From assembly GCA_016930015.1 (NCBI GenBank), contig JAFGHR010000010.1, positions 17,137 through 81,136 on the forward strand: DNA of 64,000 nt, written 5' to 3'. Below are positions 17,290-26,351 of this stretch, in pieces (position 1 is the stretch's first letter; each line of letters opens with the position of its first letter). Made by a program: the position numbers and the translations under genes. The stretch is from Anaerolineae bacterium (GTDB lineage: Bacteria > Chloroflexota > Anaerolineae > Aggregatilineales > Aggregatilineaceae). The notes under the pieces were generated by a model. The model searched no databases and was not told the DNA's origin. It worked only from the letters and a program-made list of their open reading frames with translations.

Positions 17290-17674
17290 GGTGGAGATGC
17301 CGGGAATCGAACCCGGGTCCAGAAGATTCGCGGCCAAACATCTACAAGCTTAGTCGTCTGTTTGGTTTCGCTGCGCAGTAACCCAAGTCGACGAAGGTAC
17401 ACTACGCGCTAGCCGATAGTGTCTTTGCTGCCGTGGATCGGCGTAACAGCAGCGCACCCTGTTATTTGTGACGCCTGCTTGTCGCCCGAACAGGTACGGT
17501 CGGGGCAGACGGATTACCCGCAGGTAATCTTGCCTACTTTAGCCGACTATGCGGCTAAAGCAAGGCGTGGAGTGCTTTCATTGGCACTTATTGGTTTTGC
17601 TCCGGATTTACGAGGATGGAGCACCTCGGCTTGCAGTCTGGAAACAACCTCCCCTGTCGAAGCCTGTCATCCCC
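17290..17674 (-). ncRNA. ssrA: tmRNA (trans-translation RNA)
   Basis: The tRNA-like ends are clear: the 5' GGGGATGACAGGCTTCGACA start pairs with CATCTCC near the 3' end, and the T-arm reads GGTTCGATTCC. After the first domain the resume codon GCC (complement of 17583-17585) opens the tag ANESTPRLALAA, ending at TAG (complement of 17547-17549). The RLALAA ending resembles Chloroflexus tags. The DNA reads ACCT rather than ACCA after the acceptor stem, so the terminal CCA would have to be completed by nucleotidyltransferase. tmRNA frees stalled ribosomes and marks the product for proteolysis with SmpB. Confidence 0.95.
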
Positions 17675-17684
17675 TGTTGTTTTT

Positions 17685-17712
17685 ATTATACCAGAATCCT
17701 GGCGTGTTAAAA
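17685..17712 (-). promoter_or_regulatory. Promoter of tmRNA
   Basis: On the minus strand a perfect TATAAT (17685-17690) lies ten bases upstream of the tmRNA 5' end, with a weak -35 TTTTAA about 16 bases further upstream. Confidence 0.6.
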
Positions 17713-17879
17713 TGGTTTAAATCCGAATAGGGGGGAACAAGTGTGCGGCTGGCAATTTATCTTATGTGGAGTGATACTCAGTAGTGTAGGATTTATGCTC
17801 AAAAATACTTTGAACGACAGGCAGGATACGTCAACACGATCGGGTTGGCAGGAAACTTGTTTTTTGAGGCACAACAATT

Positions 17880-18737
17880 ATGATTTCTTGGAAAAATTAC
17901 CACGCGATCTATCGCGGCAAAGGCCATACGGTTTCCGGCACGATCAAAGTATGCCAGGCGCTGCGCAGTCCACAGCTTAACAACGCGCGGGATATCCTTG
18001 TTTATCTGCCGCCGTCCTATGACGATGAGCAGGTATGTTACCCCGTCATTTACATGCACGACGGTCAGAACTTGTTTGACGCCGCGACCAGTTTTGTTGG
18101 CGAGTGGGGTGTTGACGAGTGTATGCAAAAACTGAGCGCCGCCGGTCTGCCTGCGATTGTGGTCGGCATATGCCATATGGGTGTGCGCCGGTTGGATGAG
18201 TACAGCGTGGTACGCAATGCCGTACTAAACACCGGGGGACAGGGTGAGGCGTACCTGGCGTTTGTGCGGGATACGGTCAAACCGCTGATCGACACCCATT
18301 TTCGCACGCTGCCGGACCGTGATCATACGCTCATGATCGGTTCTTCTATGGGGGCGCTGATCAGCCTGCGTGCTTTTTTGCTGCATGGTGATAGTTTTGG
18401 CCGGATTGGCATGTTGAGTCCGGCTTTTTGGTTTGCCGCTGACGCCATATTCGAAGCTGTCGAAGCCGCCCCGTTTATACCCGGCTGCCTGTATCTGGAC
18501 GTGGGCACCGACGAAATGGCGATCATCCCGAAGGATGATCGGCGCCCTGGAATCACGTCAGCGCGGTATCTGGACGATGCGCGCCGCATGCATGATCTGC
18601 TGCGAGCCAAGGGTTACCGAAGCGGGGCGGATTTGTTGTACGTTGAGGATGCAGGAGCAGTTCACAACGAACGCGCCTGGGGGCGGCGGCTGCCCGATGC
18701 GATCCGTTTTTTGCTGGACTACGCTGCCACTGGTTAA
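17880..18737 (+). CDS. Alpha/beta hydrolase, esterase D/enterochelin-esterase-like
   Basis: A 285-residue cytoplasmic alpha/beta hydrolase without a signal peptide. The nucleophile elbow is IGSSMGALIS, the oxyanion region follows PVIYMHDGQNLFD, and the catalytic histidine is probably in GAVHNERAW. This pattern fits the putative esterase family that includes IroE/Fes-like enzymes. The substrate is unknown. It is transcribed divergently from tmRNA, after a 200-base spacer. Confidence 0.85.
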   Translation: MISWKNYHAIYRGKGHTVSGTIKVCQALRSPQLNNARDILVYLPPSYDDEQVCYPVIYMHDGQNLFDAATSFVGEWGVDECMQKLSAAGLPAIVVGICHMGVRRLDEYSVVRNAVLNTGGQGEAYLAFVRDTVKPLIDTHFRTLPDRDHTLMIGSSMGALISLRAFLLHGDSFGRIGMLSPAFWFAADAIFEAVEAAPFIPGCLYLDVGTDEMAIIPKDDRRPGITSARYLDDARRMHDLLRAKGYRSGADLLYVEDAGAVHNERAWGRRLPDAIRFLLDYAATG

Positions 18738-18786
18738 CCGGCACAGGCTGATTGCATAAGACGTTTTTCTCCCGGCGGGAAAATGT

Positions 18787-18910
18787 AGGGATCACGCGCT
18801 AAACAAGCGCGCACGTGCAAGTTACCCGTCCAGCTTCATAGCTGGACGGATGACTTAGGGGGAAGGCGCTGCACAAAAAAATAACCGCCACAATGGGATG
18901 CGGTGACCCT
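18787..18910. repeat. Degenerate MITE-like element, family 1
   Basis: A 124-bp shortened relative of the family 1 repeat. It has AGGGATCACGCGC on the left and, read from the right, AGGGTCACCGCATCC. The shared core GTCCAGCTTCATAGCTGGAC followed by TTAGGGGGAAGGCGCTGCAC is recognisable. The GTG at 18903 that extends the next reading frame upstream lies within it, which argues against that start. Confidence 0.6.
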
Positions 18911-18983
18911 GTTAATCCGCACAAAGAAGTGGCAAAGCCGGACTCGGATTGGCAGAATTGGAAGCCGAGGAGCGATACATTAC

Positions 18984-20573
18984 ATGAAGGGCGTTATTGC
19001 AGGCGGAAGTCAACAGACGGTTGCCGCCGGGGCCGAGATGTTCCGGCAGGGTGGCAATGCCGTTGACGCGGCGGTAGCGGCGGCATTCGCCAGCTATATG
19101 GGCGAGGTGATGCTGTCCACGCCCGGCGGGGGCGGGTTTGCGCTGGTTTACGGCCCGGATCATGCGCCTGTTGTGTACGACTTCTTCTGTGCGACGCCGT
19201 GCCTGGGCAATGACCGGCGCGGTGCAGCGGACCTGGATTTTGCGCCGGTAACGGTCGTGTACGAGAGCGGCACCAGCGTGTATCACCTGGGACGCGGCAG
19301 CAGCGCGGTGCCCGGTGATGTAGCGGGCCTGACGCAGTTGCTCGAAGAGGCCGGAACGCTGCCCCTGGAAACCGTGCTCCAGCCTGCGATTCGCCTGGCC
19401 CGTGAGGGGGTGGTGCTCAACGACTACCAGGCGTACTTGATCCGGCTGGTGGACATGATTTTTGACTATGACGCGAGCTGCCGGGCCATCTACGCGCCTG
19501 GCGGGGATTGGCTGAAAGCGGGTGAGCGCCTGGTGAATCACGCGCTGGCCAACACGCTGGAAACGATCGCTTCTGACGGGTGGCAGGCATTTTACACCGG
19601 CGATATCGGCGCGGCGATTGTGGCCGATCAAGCCGCGCATGGCGGGCTGATCACGGCTGGCGATCTGGCGGCCTACAAAGTGATCAAACGCGAACCGCTG
19701 CGTTTTGAATACAAAGGGAACACGATCTACACCAATCCGCCGCCGTCGGCAGGGGGCATCCTGATCGCGTATGCGATGCGTTTGTTTGGTAACGCCGATC
19801 TCAGCGATCTGATGTATGGTGGCGGGCGGCATGTTGCCCTGCTGGCCGAGATCATGCAGCAAACCAACATCGCGCGGCAGCGTGATCGCCCTATGCGGCT
19901 GCCACATGCTCCGGCGTGGCGGGCGTGGCTCAGTGCGCGGCGGCTCAGCAGCGATTGGGTTAAAGTGATGGCGGCCCTGATGCTGAAACGAACGCGTCCC
20001 GGTCCGAACGAGCCTGCTGGTCCCAAGAGCACTACCCATATCAGCGTGATGGATGAAACCGGGCTGTGTGTGGGGCTGTCGTTCACATCTGGCGAGACGG
20101 CGGGTTATTTTGTGGACGGCACCGGGGTCCTGATGAATAACATGTTGGGTGAGGATGAACTCAACCCGGACGGATTCCACCATTGGAAGCCGGGCCAGCG
20201 TTTGTCATCCATGATGGCCCCGACTATCGTGGTTGAAAACGACAGCCCCCGGCTGGTTGTCGGCAGCGGTGGGGCGGCTCGTTTGCGCAGCGCGATCTTT
20301 CAGGTGCTCAGTAATGTGCTGGACTGGCGTATGCCTGTGGCCGACGCGGTGGCACGGTCGCGCGTACATTATGAAAACAACGTACTCCACCTGGAAGGCG
20401 GCAGCCACCCCGGCGCACCGCCGGTGCTGGAGGCACGCGGTTATACACTCAATCGCTGGGACAAACGCACGTTTTACTTCGGCGGAACACATGCCGTGCA
20501 ATGTGATCCGGACGGTACGTTCAGCGGCGCAGGGGATATCCGGCGCGGCGGGGCGGTCGCCGTGGTGGACTGA
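18984..20573 (+). CDS. Gamma-glutamyltransferase family protein
   Basis: A 529-residue Ntn-hydrolase precursor. The large-subunit start is visible in GGNAVDAAVAAAFA and STPGGGG. The autocleavage site is STTHISVMD, making Thr350 the predicted nucleophile and new N-terminus of the small subunit. The later RLSSMMAPTIV and GGAARLRSAIFQV blocks bind the gamma-glutamyl group. No signal peptide is evident, so it may be cytoplasmic. The ATG at 18984 follows CGAGGAGC; a GTG at 18903 falls inside a repeat. Its location before M20 peptidases suggests degradation of gamma-glutamyl compounds. Confidence 0.88.
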   Translation: MKGVIAGGSQQTVAAGAEMFRQGGNAVDAAVAAAFASYMGEVMLSTPGGGGFALVYGPDHAPVVYDFFCATPCLGNDRRGAADLDFAPVTVVYESGTSVYHLGRGSSAVPGDVAGLTQLLEEAGTLPLETVLQPAIRLAREGVVLNDYQAYLIRLVDMIFDYDASCRAIYAPGGDWLKAGERLVNHALANTLETIASDGWQAFYTGDIGAAIVADQAAHGGLITAGDLAAYKVIKREPLRFEYKGNTIYTNPPPSAGGILIAYAMRLFGNADLSDLMYGGGRHVALLAEIMQQTNIARQRDRPMRLPHAPAWRAWLSARRLSSDWVKVMAALMLKRTRPGPNEPAGPKSTTHISVMDETGLCVGLSFTSGETAGYFVDGTGVLMNNMLGEDELNPDGFHHWKPGQRLSSMMAPTIVVENDSPRLVVGSGGAARLRSAIFQVLSNVLDWRMPVADAVARSRVHYENNVLHLEGGSHPGAPPVLEARGYTLNRWDKRTFYFGGTHAVQCDPDGTFSGAGDIRRGGAVAVVD

Positions 20574-20624
20574 GCCGGATCGCGGGGATTGGCGTGTGCC
20601 ACACGCCGCGCTATACTTCGGCTC

Positions 20625-22082
20625 ATGGAAAACCTGCATCGAACGGCTGTTATCTGGATACTCCTGCTGGCGGTAGGTGTAGGGCTGGCGATCAGCGGCT
20701 GCGGCCCGGTGTCGGACGTGCTCGGCGAACGTAAGCAGCCTACACCCACACGCCAACCCTTTACCACGGCCACGCCCGGCGGGCACCTGTCGGTATGGTT
20801 GGTCGCGCCGACCGGCCAGGCATCCGGCCTTGAGGGCGCGCTCACGCCCAGCCCATCCGGGGTGACGGTGGGTAACCCGGTTGGCCCGGCAGCGACGGCT
20901 ACCGCCGTCAAAGCGACCATCGAAGCGGCCACCCAGACCGCCGCCGCGCCGCTCGTGATGCCCTATTACCAGCCCGACGAATGCCCCGAAACGCGCCCGA
21001 TGGCCTCACCGCCCCGGCCCGCCGATTTCACCGAATACCCGATCGTGCTCGGCAGTTTTTTATCGTCCGGCGGCGCTCCGGCAGTGGTCGAGGCCACGCT
21101 CCGCAACTGGGGCGCGATCACCGATGTGGGCGGCGTGGTGCAGGCCGATACTGATATCACCGGGAACGGCGTGCTGGAAGTGATCATCACGTTGTTTAAC
21201 CCGGCGGTCTATAATCCGGACGCGCTGCTCAACGCCGGTCAACTGTTCGTTTACGGCTGTGACAGCGGCGGCTACCGGCTGCTGTACCAGACGGCGTACA
21301 ACCCCGGTATCGCGCTGCCGGTGCTGCTGCGCGTGGGTGATATGAACGCCGATGTGCGGAACGAACTCGTATTTTTCACCGAAACGTGCACCACGTCGAG
21401 TTGTTACCGTGAAGCCAAAATCCTGACCTGGAACGCGGTTGTTGGCGCGTTCGAAGAACTCAACAACGGCCAGATCGTGGCCATCAACGGGCGGTTTGGG
21501 ATCGTGGACATCGACGCCGATGGTGTGTTAGAGCTAACCGCCGATATCGACGAATCCGCCGGGTCGAGTGGGCCGGGCCGCGTGGTGCGTGATACGTGGG
21601 ACTGGACCGGCCTGGATTATGTGCTGGCCGTGCGCGAGCAGGAAGGCGCGCGTTACATGATCCACGCCGTGTACGACGCCGACGACCGGCTGCGGGCCGG
21701 TGATTGGGGTGGGGCGCTGGAAGCCTACGACCAGCTTCGCAAAACATCCAATTTACAGTTGTGGGGCGTATCGGGCGAATATGAGGCGCTGCGGGCGTAT
21801 GTCGCGTTCCGCATCATGACCGTTCACGCCAGCCGGGCCAACGCTCGCGCCGAAGATTGGTTGGCCGTGTTGCAAAGTGAAAATCCCGAAGGCTCGGCGG
21901 GGTACCCGTTTACGCAGATGGCGGTCGCATTCATGAACAACTACCGCGCGACCGGTGACGCCCGTGCCGCCTGCGCCGAAGCCAAAGCCACCGGGCGAAC
22001 GCTGCCGGACCTGCTGCGCGTGCTGAACAGTTACGGCGGCCAGAATCGCACATACACGCTGGACGATCTATGTACCTTCTAG
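20625..22082 (+). CDS. Lipoprotein of unknown function
   Basis: A 485-residue protein with a lipoprotein signal (lipobox AISGC near residue 25) and a Thr/Pro-rich linker. A beta-rich segment contains integrin- or FG-GAP-like phrases (VVQADTDITGNGVLEVIITLF and GIVDIDADGVLELTADID) that resemble calcium-binding repeat loops. The C-terminal part is helical, TPR-like (LEAYDQLRKTSNLQLWG). It faces outward on the membrane. The start could also be the GTG at 20589. Confidence 0.7.
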   Translation: MENLHRTAVIWILLLAVGVGLAISGCGPVSDVLGERKQPTPTRQPFTTATPGGHLSVWLVAPTGQASGLEGALTPSPSGVTVGNPVGPAATATAVKATIEAATQTAAAPLVMPYYQPDECPETRPMASPPRPADFTEYPIVLGSFLSSGGAPAVVEATLRNWGAITDVGGVVQADTDITGNGVLEVIITLFNPAVYNPDALLNAGQLFVYGCDSGGYRLLYQTAYNPGIALPVLLRVGDMNADVRNELVFFTETCTTSSCYREAKILTWNAVVGAFEELNNGQIVAINGRFGIVDIDADGVLELTADIDESAGSSGPGRVVRDTWDWTGLDYVLAVREQEGARYMIHAVYDADDRLRAGDWGGALEAYDQLRKTSNLQLWGVSGEYEALRAYVAFRIMTVHASRANARAEDWLAVLQSENPEGSAGYPFTQMAVAFMNNYRATGDARAACAEAKATGRTLPDLLRVLNSYGGQNRTYTLDDLCTF

Positions 22083-22101
22083 GAGCCACACGTTTTAGCT
22101 T

Positions 22102-23262
22102 ATGAAGCTGCTGGATTTTTTCCGCGAACACAACGACGAAATCATCGATTTCACTAGAGAACTGGTCCGGTACGAATCCCCCACACACGACAAACGGGCG
22201 GTTGACGCGCTTGGTCAATTTCTCGCTGCCGAGTTACAGGCGATCGGTGCCCAGGTTGAGGTTTTCCCCCGCCGCACTGTCGGCGACGTGATCTACGCGG
22301 CCTGGAATGGGGATAGTCCGGGCCAGCCGATTTTGTTGATCGGGCACATCGACACGGTGTGGCCGGTCGGCACGCTGGCCAATATGCCGCTGTGGCAGGA
22401 TGGCATGCGGCTGTACGGTCCCGGTATTCTGGACATGAAAGCCGGGATCGCGCTCATCGTCAAGGTGATCGGTTTGCTGCGCCAGAACGGCGAGCTGCCG
22501 CAGCGCCCGATCTGGGTATTGTTCACCACCGACGAGGAGGTCGGCAGCACGACGTCGCGCGATCTGATCGAACAGGTGGCGGCGAATGCCGGGCTGGTGT
22601 TGGTGTTCGAACCGGCCACCGAGGGCGAAACCGTCAAAACGGCGCGGCGCGGCATGGCGCGTTACACGGTGCGCATTGAAGGACGCGCCGCGCATTCGGG
22701 CCGCGAGCCGGAAAAAGGCATCAACGCCATTCACGAAGCGGCGCGGCAGGTGCTCCGGTTGGCCGAATTAAACGCGCCGGAGGCCGGGACATCCGTGGCC
22801 ATCAACCTGATATCCGGCGGCACAGCGGCTAACATTATCGCGCCATACGCCGAGTTTCTGGTTGATTTTCGTTTCAGCCGCCGTGATGAGCAGCAGCACA
22901 TCAAACACGTGATGCACAAACTCGAACCCATACAGGACGGGATTCGCCTGTCGGTCGAGTACATGATCGGGCGCCCGCCGATGGAACGCGACGACGTGAT
23001 GATCCGCACGTTCGACCAGTGCGCTGCCCTGGCCGGGAAACTGGGCCTGCCCATCGCCGAGGAGTTGTCCGGCGCGGGCAGTGACGCGAATTTTACGGCG
23101 GCGCTGGGTGTGCCTACGCTGGACGGCCTGGGCGCGCGCGGGGTGGGTATGCATGCCGAAAACGAACATATCATCGTCAGCAGTATTCCGCGCCGGGCGG
23201 CCCTGCTGGCGAGTATGTTGCAGCACTGGGATATGGATTCCGGGTTGGATAATGGGGCGTGA
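22102..23262 (+). CDS. M20 metallopeptidase, glutamate carboxypeptidase-like (copy 1)
   Basis: A 386-residue dizinc peptidase without signal peptide. Metal and catalytic residues appear in order: GHIDTVWP, LDMKAG and TDEEVGS, with a dimerisation domain between RGMARYTVRIEGRAAHSG and the C-terminal catalytic part. The closest family pattern is carboxypeptidase G2/ArgE-DapE. It would remove C-terminal glutamate or another amino acid. A paralog lies at 24013-25161. It overlaps the next gene by four bases. Confidence 0.9.
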   Translation: MKLLDFFREHNDEIIDFTRELVRYESPTHDKRAVDALGQFLAAELQAIGAQVEVFPRRTVGDVIYAAWNGDSPGQPILLIGHIDTVWPVGTLANMPLWQDGMRLYGPGILDMKAGIALIVKVIGLLRQNGELPQRPIWVLFTTDEEVGSTTSRDLIEQVAANAGLVLVFEPATEGETVKTARRGMARYTVRIEGRAAHSGREPEKGINAIHEAARQVLRLAELNAPEAGTSVAINLISGGTAANIIAPYAEFLVDFRFSRRDEQQHIKHVMHKLEPIQDGIRLSVEYMIGRPPMERDDVMIRTFDQCAALAGKLGLPIAEELSGAGSDANFTAALGVPTLDGLGARGVGMHAENEHIIVSSIPRRAALLASMLQHWDMDSGLDNGA

Positions 23263-23972
23263 GCGTGGAATCGGCACAGCAGATCATCAACCGGCTGTGG
23301 GCCGACGCGCTGGACGTATTTGGCGCCGGGCAGGTTCATACCGATCCGTTTTTGCTGGATCGTGCCGCCGATAATCGGCGCGCCGATAACCGGCGCGGCG
23401 TGACGCTGGTCATCCGGCCCGACGCGGCCACGTGCGCCCGTATCGCGCCCGTGCTCGACCGGCTGTGTACCTGCGCACCGGATCAATACCACTACCGGCT
23501 GGACGAACTCCATATCACCGTACTATCGCTGATCAGCGCATCCGAGGGCTATAATCCTGCTGGCGTGCCGCTGGACGCTTTCCGGGCGCGGTTTGAGTCA
23601 CTGTTTCCCCGGCTGAATCCGTTTAGCATCCATTACCGGGGCGTGACCGCCAGCCCGGACAGTGTGATGCTGTGGGGCGTGTCCGGTGATGATGCGCTCA
23701 ACGACCTGCGCGACCGGCTGCGCCAGGAACTCCGGGCGGTCGGGCTGGGCGACGGCCTGGATCACCGCTACCGGGTTGTGACCACGCACACCACCGTGTT
23801 ACGTTTTGTCTCACAGCCGCGTGATCTACCGGGATTAGTCAGTGAGCTAAAAGCGCTGCACGAGTTTGATATGGGCACGTTTGAGGTGAGTAGTATAGAT
23901 TTTGTAGATAATGATTGGTACATGTCCCATGATCGTGTAAAACTGCTGGGTCGTTATCACCTTGGATCGTGA
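23259..23972 (+). CDS. 2H phosphoesterase superfamily protein
   Basis: 237 residues with the two HxTx motifs of the superfamily: HITV at residue 85 and HTTV at residue 177. Members act as 2',3'-cyclic phosphodiesterases or 2'-5' RNA ligase-like enzymes. It starts with GTG, overlaps the M20 gene stop (GTGA) and is followed by the second M20 gene, so the three probably form one transcript. Why an RNA- or nucleotide-type enzyme sits between two peptidases is not known. Confidence 0.8.
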   Translation: MSVESAQQIINRLWADALDVFGAGQVHTDPFLLDRAADNRRADNRRGVTLVIRPDAATCARIAPVLDRLCTCAPDQYHYRLDELHITVLSLISASEGYNPAGVPLDAFRARFESLFPRLNPFSIHYRGVTASPDSVMLWGVSGDDALNDLRDRLRQELRAVGLGDGLDHRYRVVTTHTTVLRFVSQPRDLPGLVSELKALHEFDMGTFEVSSIDFVDNDWYMSHDRVKLLGRYHLGS

Positions 23973-23993
23973 GCATCACCTTGGATTGTGAGC
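23956..23993. repeat. 19-bp tandem duplication
   Basis: Two adjacent 19-bp copies, 23956-23974 and 23975-23993, differ at one base (GGATCGTGAGC against GGATTGTGAGC). The first contains the stop codon of the 2H phosphoesterase gene. This looks like a recent slippage event at a gene end. Confidence 0.85.
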
Positions 23994-24012
23994 GCCGGAA
24001 AGTGACAGAGAA

Positions 24013-25161
24013 ATGATCGATTGGCTGGCCTATTTCAACTCACAAACAGAGCACATGGTCGAGCACCTCGGACAACTGGTCCGCCTGGAATCGCCGACCA
24101 GCAGCAAGGGTTTTGTGGATAAACTGGGCGCAAAGCTTGTGGAGACATGCCGCGACCTGGGGGCTGCGGTCACGGTTCACCGGCGCGAGGAAGTGGGTGA
24201 TATCGTGCTGGCCGAATGGAACGGTAATACGTCGGGCAAGCCGATTCTGCTGGTGACGCATATGGATACGGTGTGGCCGGTTGGCACGCTGGATACCATG
24301 CCGCTGCGCCGTGATGACGAACGGTTGTACGGGCCGGGTGCGCTGGATATGAAGGCCGGTCTGGTGATCGCCTTAACTGCGCTCCGGGGGTTGATCGAGA
24401 ACAATAACCTGCCGTCGCGCCCGATCTGGTTGTTTATCAACAGTGACGAGGAAACCGGCAGTTTCCATTCCCGCGATCTGCTGTACGAAATGGCACAGCA
24501 AGCCGGGCTGGCGCTCGTGTTTGAGCCTGCCGCCGAAGGTGAAGCGTTCAAAACGTGGCGTAAGGGGATCGGGCGTTACGTGGTGCACACAAGCGGCGTG
24601 GCGTCGCATGCCGGGAACGCGCCCGAAGCCGGAGTCAACGCGGTGATCGAAGCGGCGCACCAGGCGCTGGCCGTGCACACGCTGAACGATCTCAAAAACG
24701 GTACCTCGGTGTCGGTGACGATGATCAAGGGGGGTATCACGTCCAACGTGATCCCGCCCGATGCATCATTTGAAGTGGACGTGCGCTTTTTGAAGGCGTC
24801 CGAGGCCGAACGCATCGATACGGCGATTCGCAGTCTGACCCCGGTGCTGCCGGGTGCGGGGGTGCGCGTCGAGGGTGGAATCGACCGGGGGCCGATGGAG
24901 CGCGACGCACAAATGATCCGCGCTTTGCAACAGGCGCAGGCGGTCGGGCGCTCGCTGGGTATGGAACTCAGCGAAGCGGGCAGCGGCGGCGCCAGCGATG
25001 GTAACTTCACCGCCGCGATGGGCATTCCCACGCTTGACGGGCTGGGCGCGGAAGGTGCGGGCCTGCACGCGCATCACGAACAGCTTGTAGTACGCTCGCT
25101 GCCGCGCCGCGCGGCGCTGGTCGCCAAAATCCTGCTCGATTGGGACATGGACGCCGTCTAG
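24013..25161 (+). CDS. M20 metallopeptidase, glutamate carboxypeptidase-like (copy 2)
   Basis: A 382-residue paralog of the 22102 gene with the same motif series: THMDTVWP, LDMKAG, SDEETGS, then RKGIGRYVVHTSG and an HAHHE segment close to the C-terminus. Both proteins lack signal peptides. The divergence between the copies suggests old duplication with possible change of substrate. It closes the probable M20-2H-M20 operon. Confidence 0.9.
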   Translation: MIDWLAYFNSQTEHMVEHLGQLVRLESPTSSKGFVDKLGAKLVETCRDLGAAVTVHRREEVGDIVLAEWNGNTSGKPILLVTHMDTVWPVGTLDTMPLRRDDERLYGPGALDMKAGLVIALTALRGLIENNNLPSRPIWLFINSDEETGSFHSRDLLYEMAQQAGLALVFEPAAEGEAFKTWRKGIGRYVVHTSGVASHAGNAPEAGVNAVIEAAHQALAVHTLNDLKNGTSVSVTMIKGGITSNVIPPDASFEVDVRFLKASEAERIDTAIRSLTPVLPGAGVRVEGGIDRGPMERDAQMIRALQQAQAVGRSLGMELSEAGSGGASDGNFTAAMGIPTLDGLGAEGAGLHAHHEQLVVRSLPRRAALVAKILLDWDMDAV

Positions 25162-25184
25162 GATTCGTTCCCAAACGCCAAACT

Positions 25185-25198
25185 GTTTACATGTAAAC
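25185..25198. promoter_or_regulatory. 14-bp perfect palindrome
   Basis: GTTTACATGTAAAC lies 24 bases after the M20 stop and overlaps the foot of the terminator. It could be a binding site or only part of the 3' structure. Confidence 0.3.
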
Positions 25199-25233
25199 GC
25201 CCGGTGAGGATATCCGCCGGGTGTCGTTTTTTT
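25197..25233 (+). terminator. Intrinsic terminator of the M20-2H-M20 operon
   Basis: ACGCCCGG pairs with CCGGGTGT (one G-T pair) around a 12-base loop, followed after two bases by seven T. Confidence 0.88.
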
Positions 25234-25391
25234 CCCCCGTGGGGACGGTACAATTTGGGCTGTTGTCGATAAGCGTAGTATACCGCATGCGCTCACAACG
25301 CCACAAAAATTAGGTCATTTGTTCGGCGGTCCATCGTGCATAATGATCCACACCTGAACGAGACAGAATCCGGGTGAAAGGATAGAGCACA

Positions 25392-26351
25392 ATGGATGTG
25401 AGCGACAACGTAAGACAGCAGGGCGGGGCGCTGTTCGACTTCGAAGCAGCGGCGCTGCGTTCCATACCGGGGAGCGGTGCGCCTGACGGCGTCGTTTTTG
25501 ATTATGACGACGGCGGCGCGGCAACCATCGTTAAGTTTATGCCGGTCAAGCCGGATGACCTGGACGCGGTGCGCGACAAGATCGCGTTTGTGGATTACCT
25601 GCGCACACACGGGGTACGCACGGCGCAGTATGTGCCATCACAGTACGGTAACCTGCTGGAAACCGTCGAGGAAAACGGCGAGACTTACGCCGTGCTGAAG
25701 ATGCTCAAAGCGCCGGGACGGCACCCGCATCCCCGCGCCTGGGACGAGTCATTTTACCGGGCCTGGGGGCGCACGGTGGCCCAGATTCACGTGCTCAGCC
25801 AGCAGTATGACGGCGGCGCGCATATTCCCGGCTGGGAAGACGAACACGCGTCATTTGTAAACATGTGCCAGGATCACGCTATCCTGGAAGAGTGGCAGGC
25901 GCTGGGTGAAATTCTGCGCGAACTCCCGCAGCCGCGCGGCGCGTTCGGCCTGATTCACAACGATCCGCACGCGTGGAACTTTCTGGTTGATGGCGACGAT
26001 CTGACCGTGCTGGATTTTGACGTGTGTACGCGGTCGTGGTTTGCGCTCGATATCGCAATCGCGCTGTTTCACCCGCTCTGGGACCGGCGGCGCAAGCCGG
26101 ATACGGGCGCTTTTTCACGCCGGTTTATACGCGGCTGGCTGGATGGTTACCGCGAAATCTACCAGCTTGACACAAGCTGGCTGGAACGGCTGCCGCTGTT
26201 TGTGCGCTACCGGCAGATGTTGTTTTACATCGTCAGCCGCCAGGAACAGGCCGCGCTGCCGGAACCGTGGCGTAAACGCCTGCTGACCGATCTGCGGCAC
26301 GCCATTCTGCACAATCAGACCATGCTGGACATGGCGCTGGTGCTGGGCTAG
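25392..26351 (+). CDS. APH-family phosphotransferase (kinase-like fold)
   Basis: A 319-residue cytoplasmic protein. The catalytic loop is HNDPHAWNFLVDG (Brenner-type HxDxxxxN) and the metal-binding loop is DFDVCTRSW, both in the second half. The family includes homoserine, choline and aminoglycoside kinases and many enzymes of unknown substrate. The ATG follows AAAGGA. The stop shares CTAG with the convergent gene on the other strand. Confidence 0.85.
   Translation: MDVSDNVRQQGGALFDFEAAALRSIPGSGAPDGVVFDYDDGGAATIVKFMPVKPDDLDAVRDKIAFVDYLRTHGVRTAQYVPSQYGNLLETVEENGETYAVLKMLKAPGRHPHPRAWDESFYRAWGRTVAQIHVLSQQYDGGAHIPGWEDEHASFVNMCQDHAILEEWQALGEILRELPQPRGAFGLIHNDPHAWNFLVDGDDLTVLDFDVCTRSWFALDIAIALFHPLWDRRRKPDTGAFSRRFIRGWLDGYREIYQLDTSWLERLPLFVRYRQMLFYIVSRQEQAALPEPWRKRLLTDLRHAILHNQTMLDMALVLG

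Noticed and set aside
17199..17381. Small frame on the plus strand containing RESNPGP
   Set aside because: This is the translation of the reverse complement of the tmRNA T-arm region, a common artefact; the RNA gene explains it.
18903..18983. GTG start that extends the gamma-glutamyltransferase by 27 residues
   Set aside because: It begins inside a repeat element, and a good ribosome site lies before the ATG at 18984.
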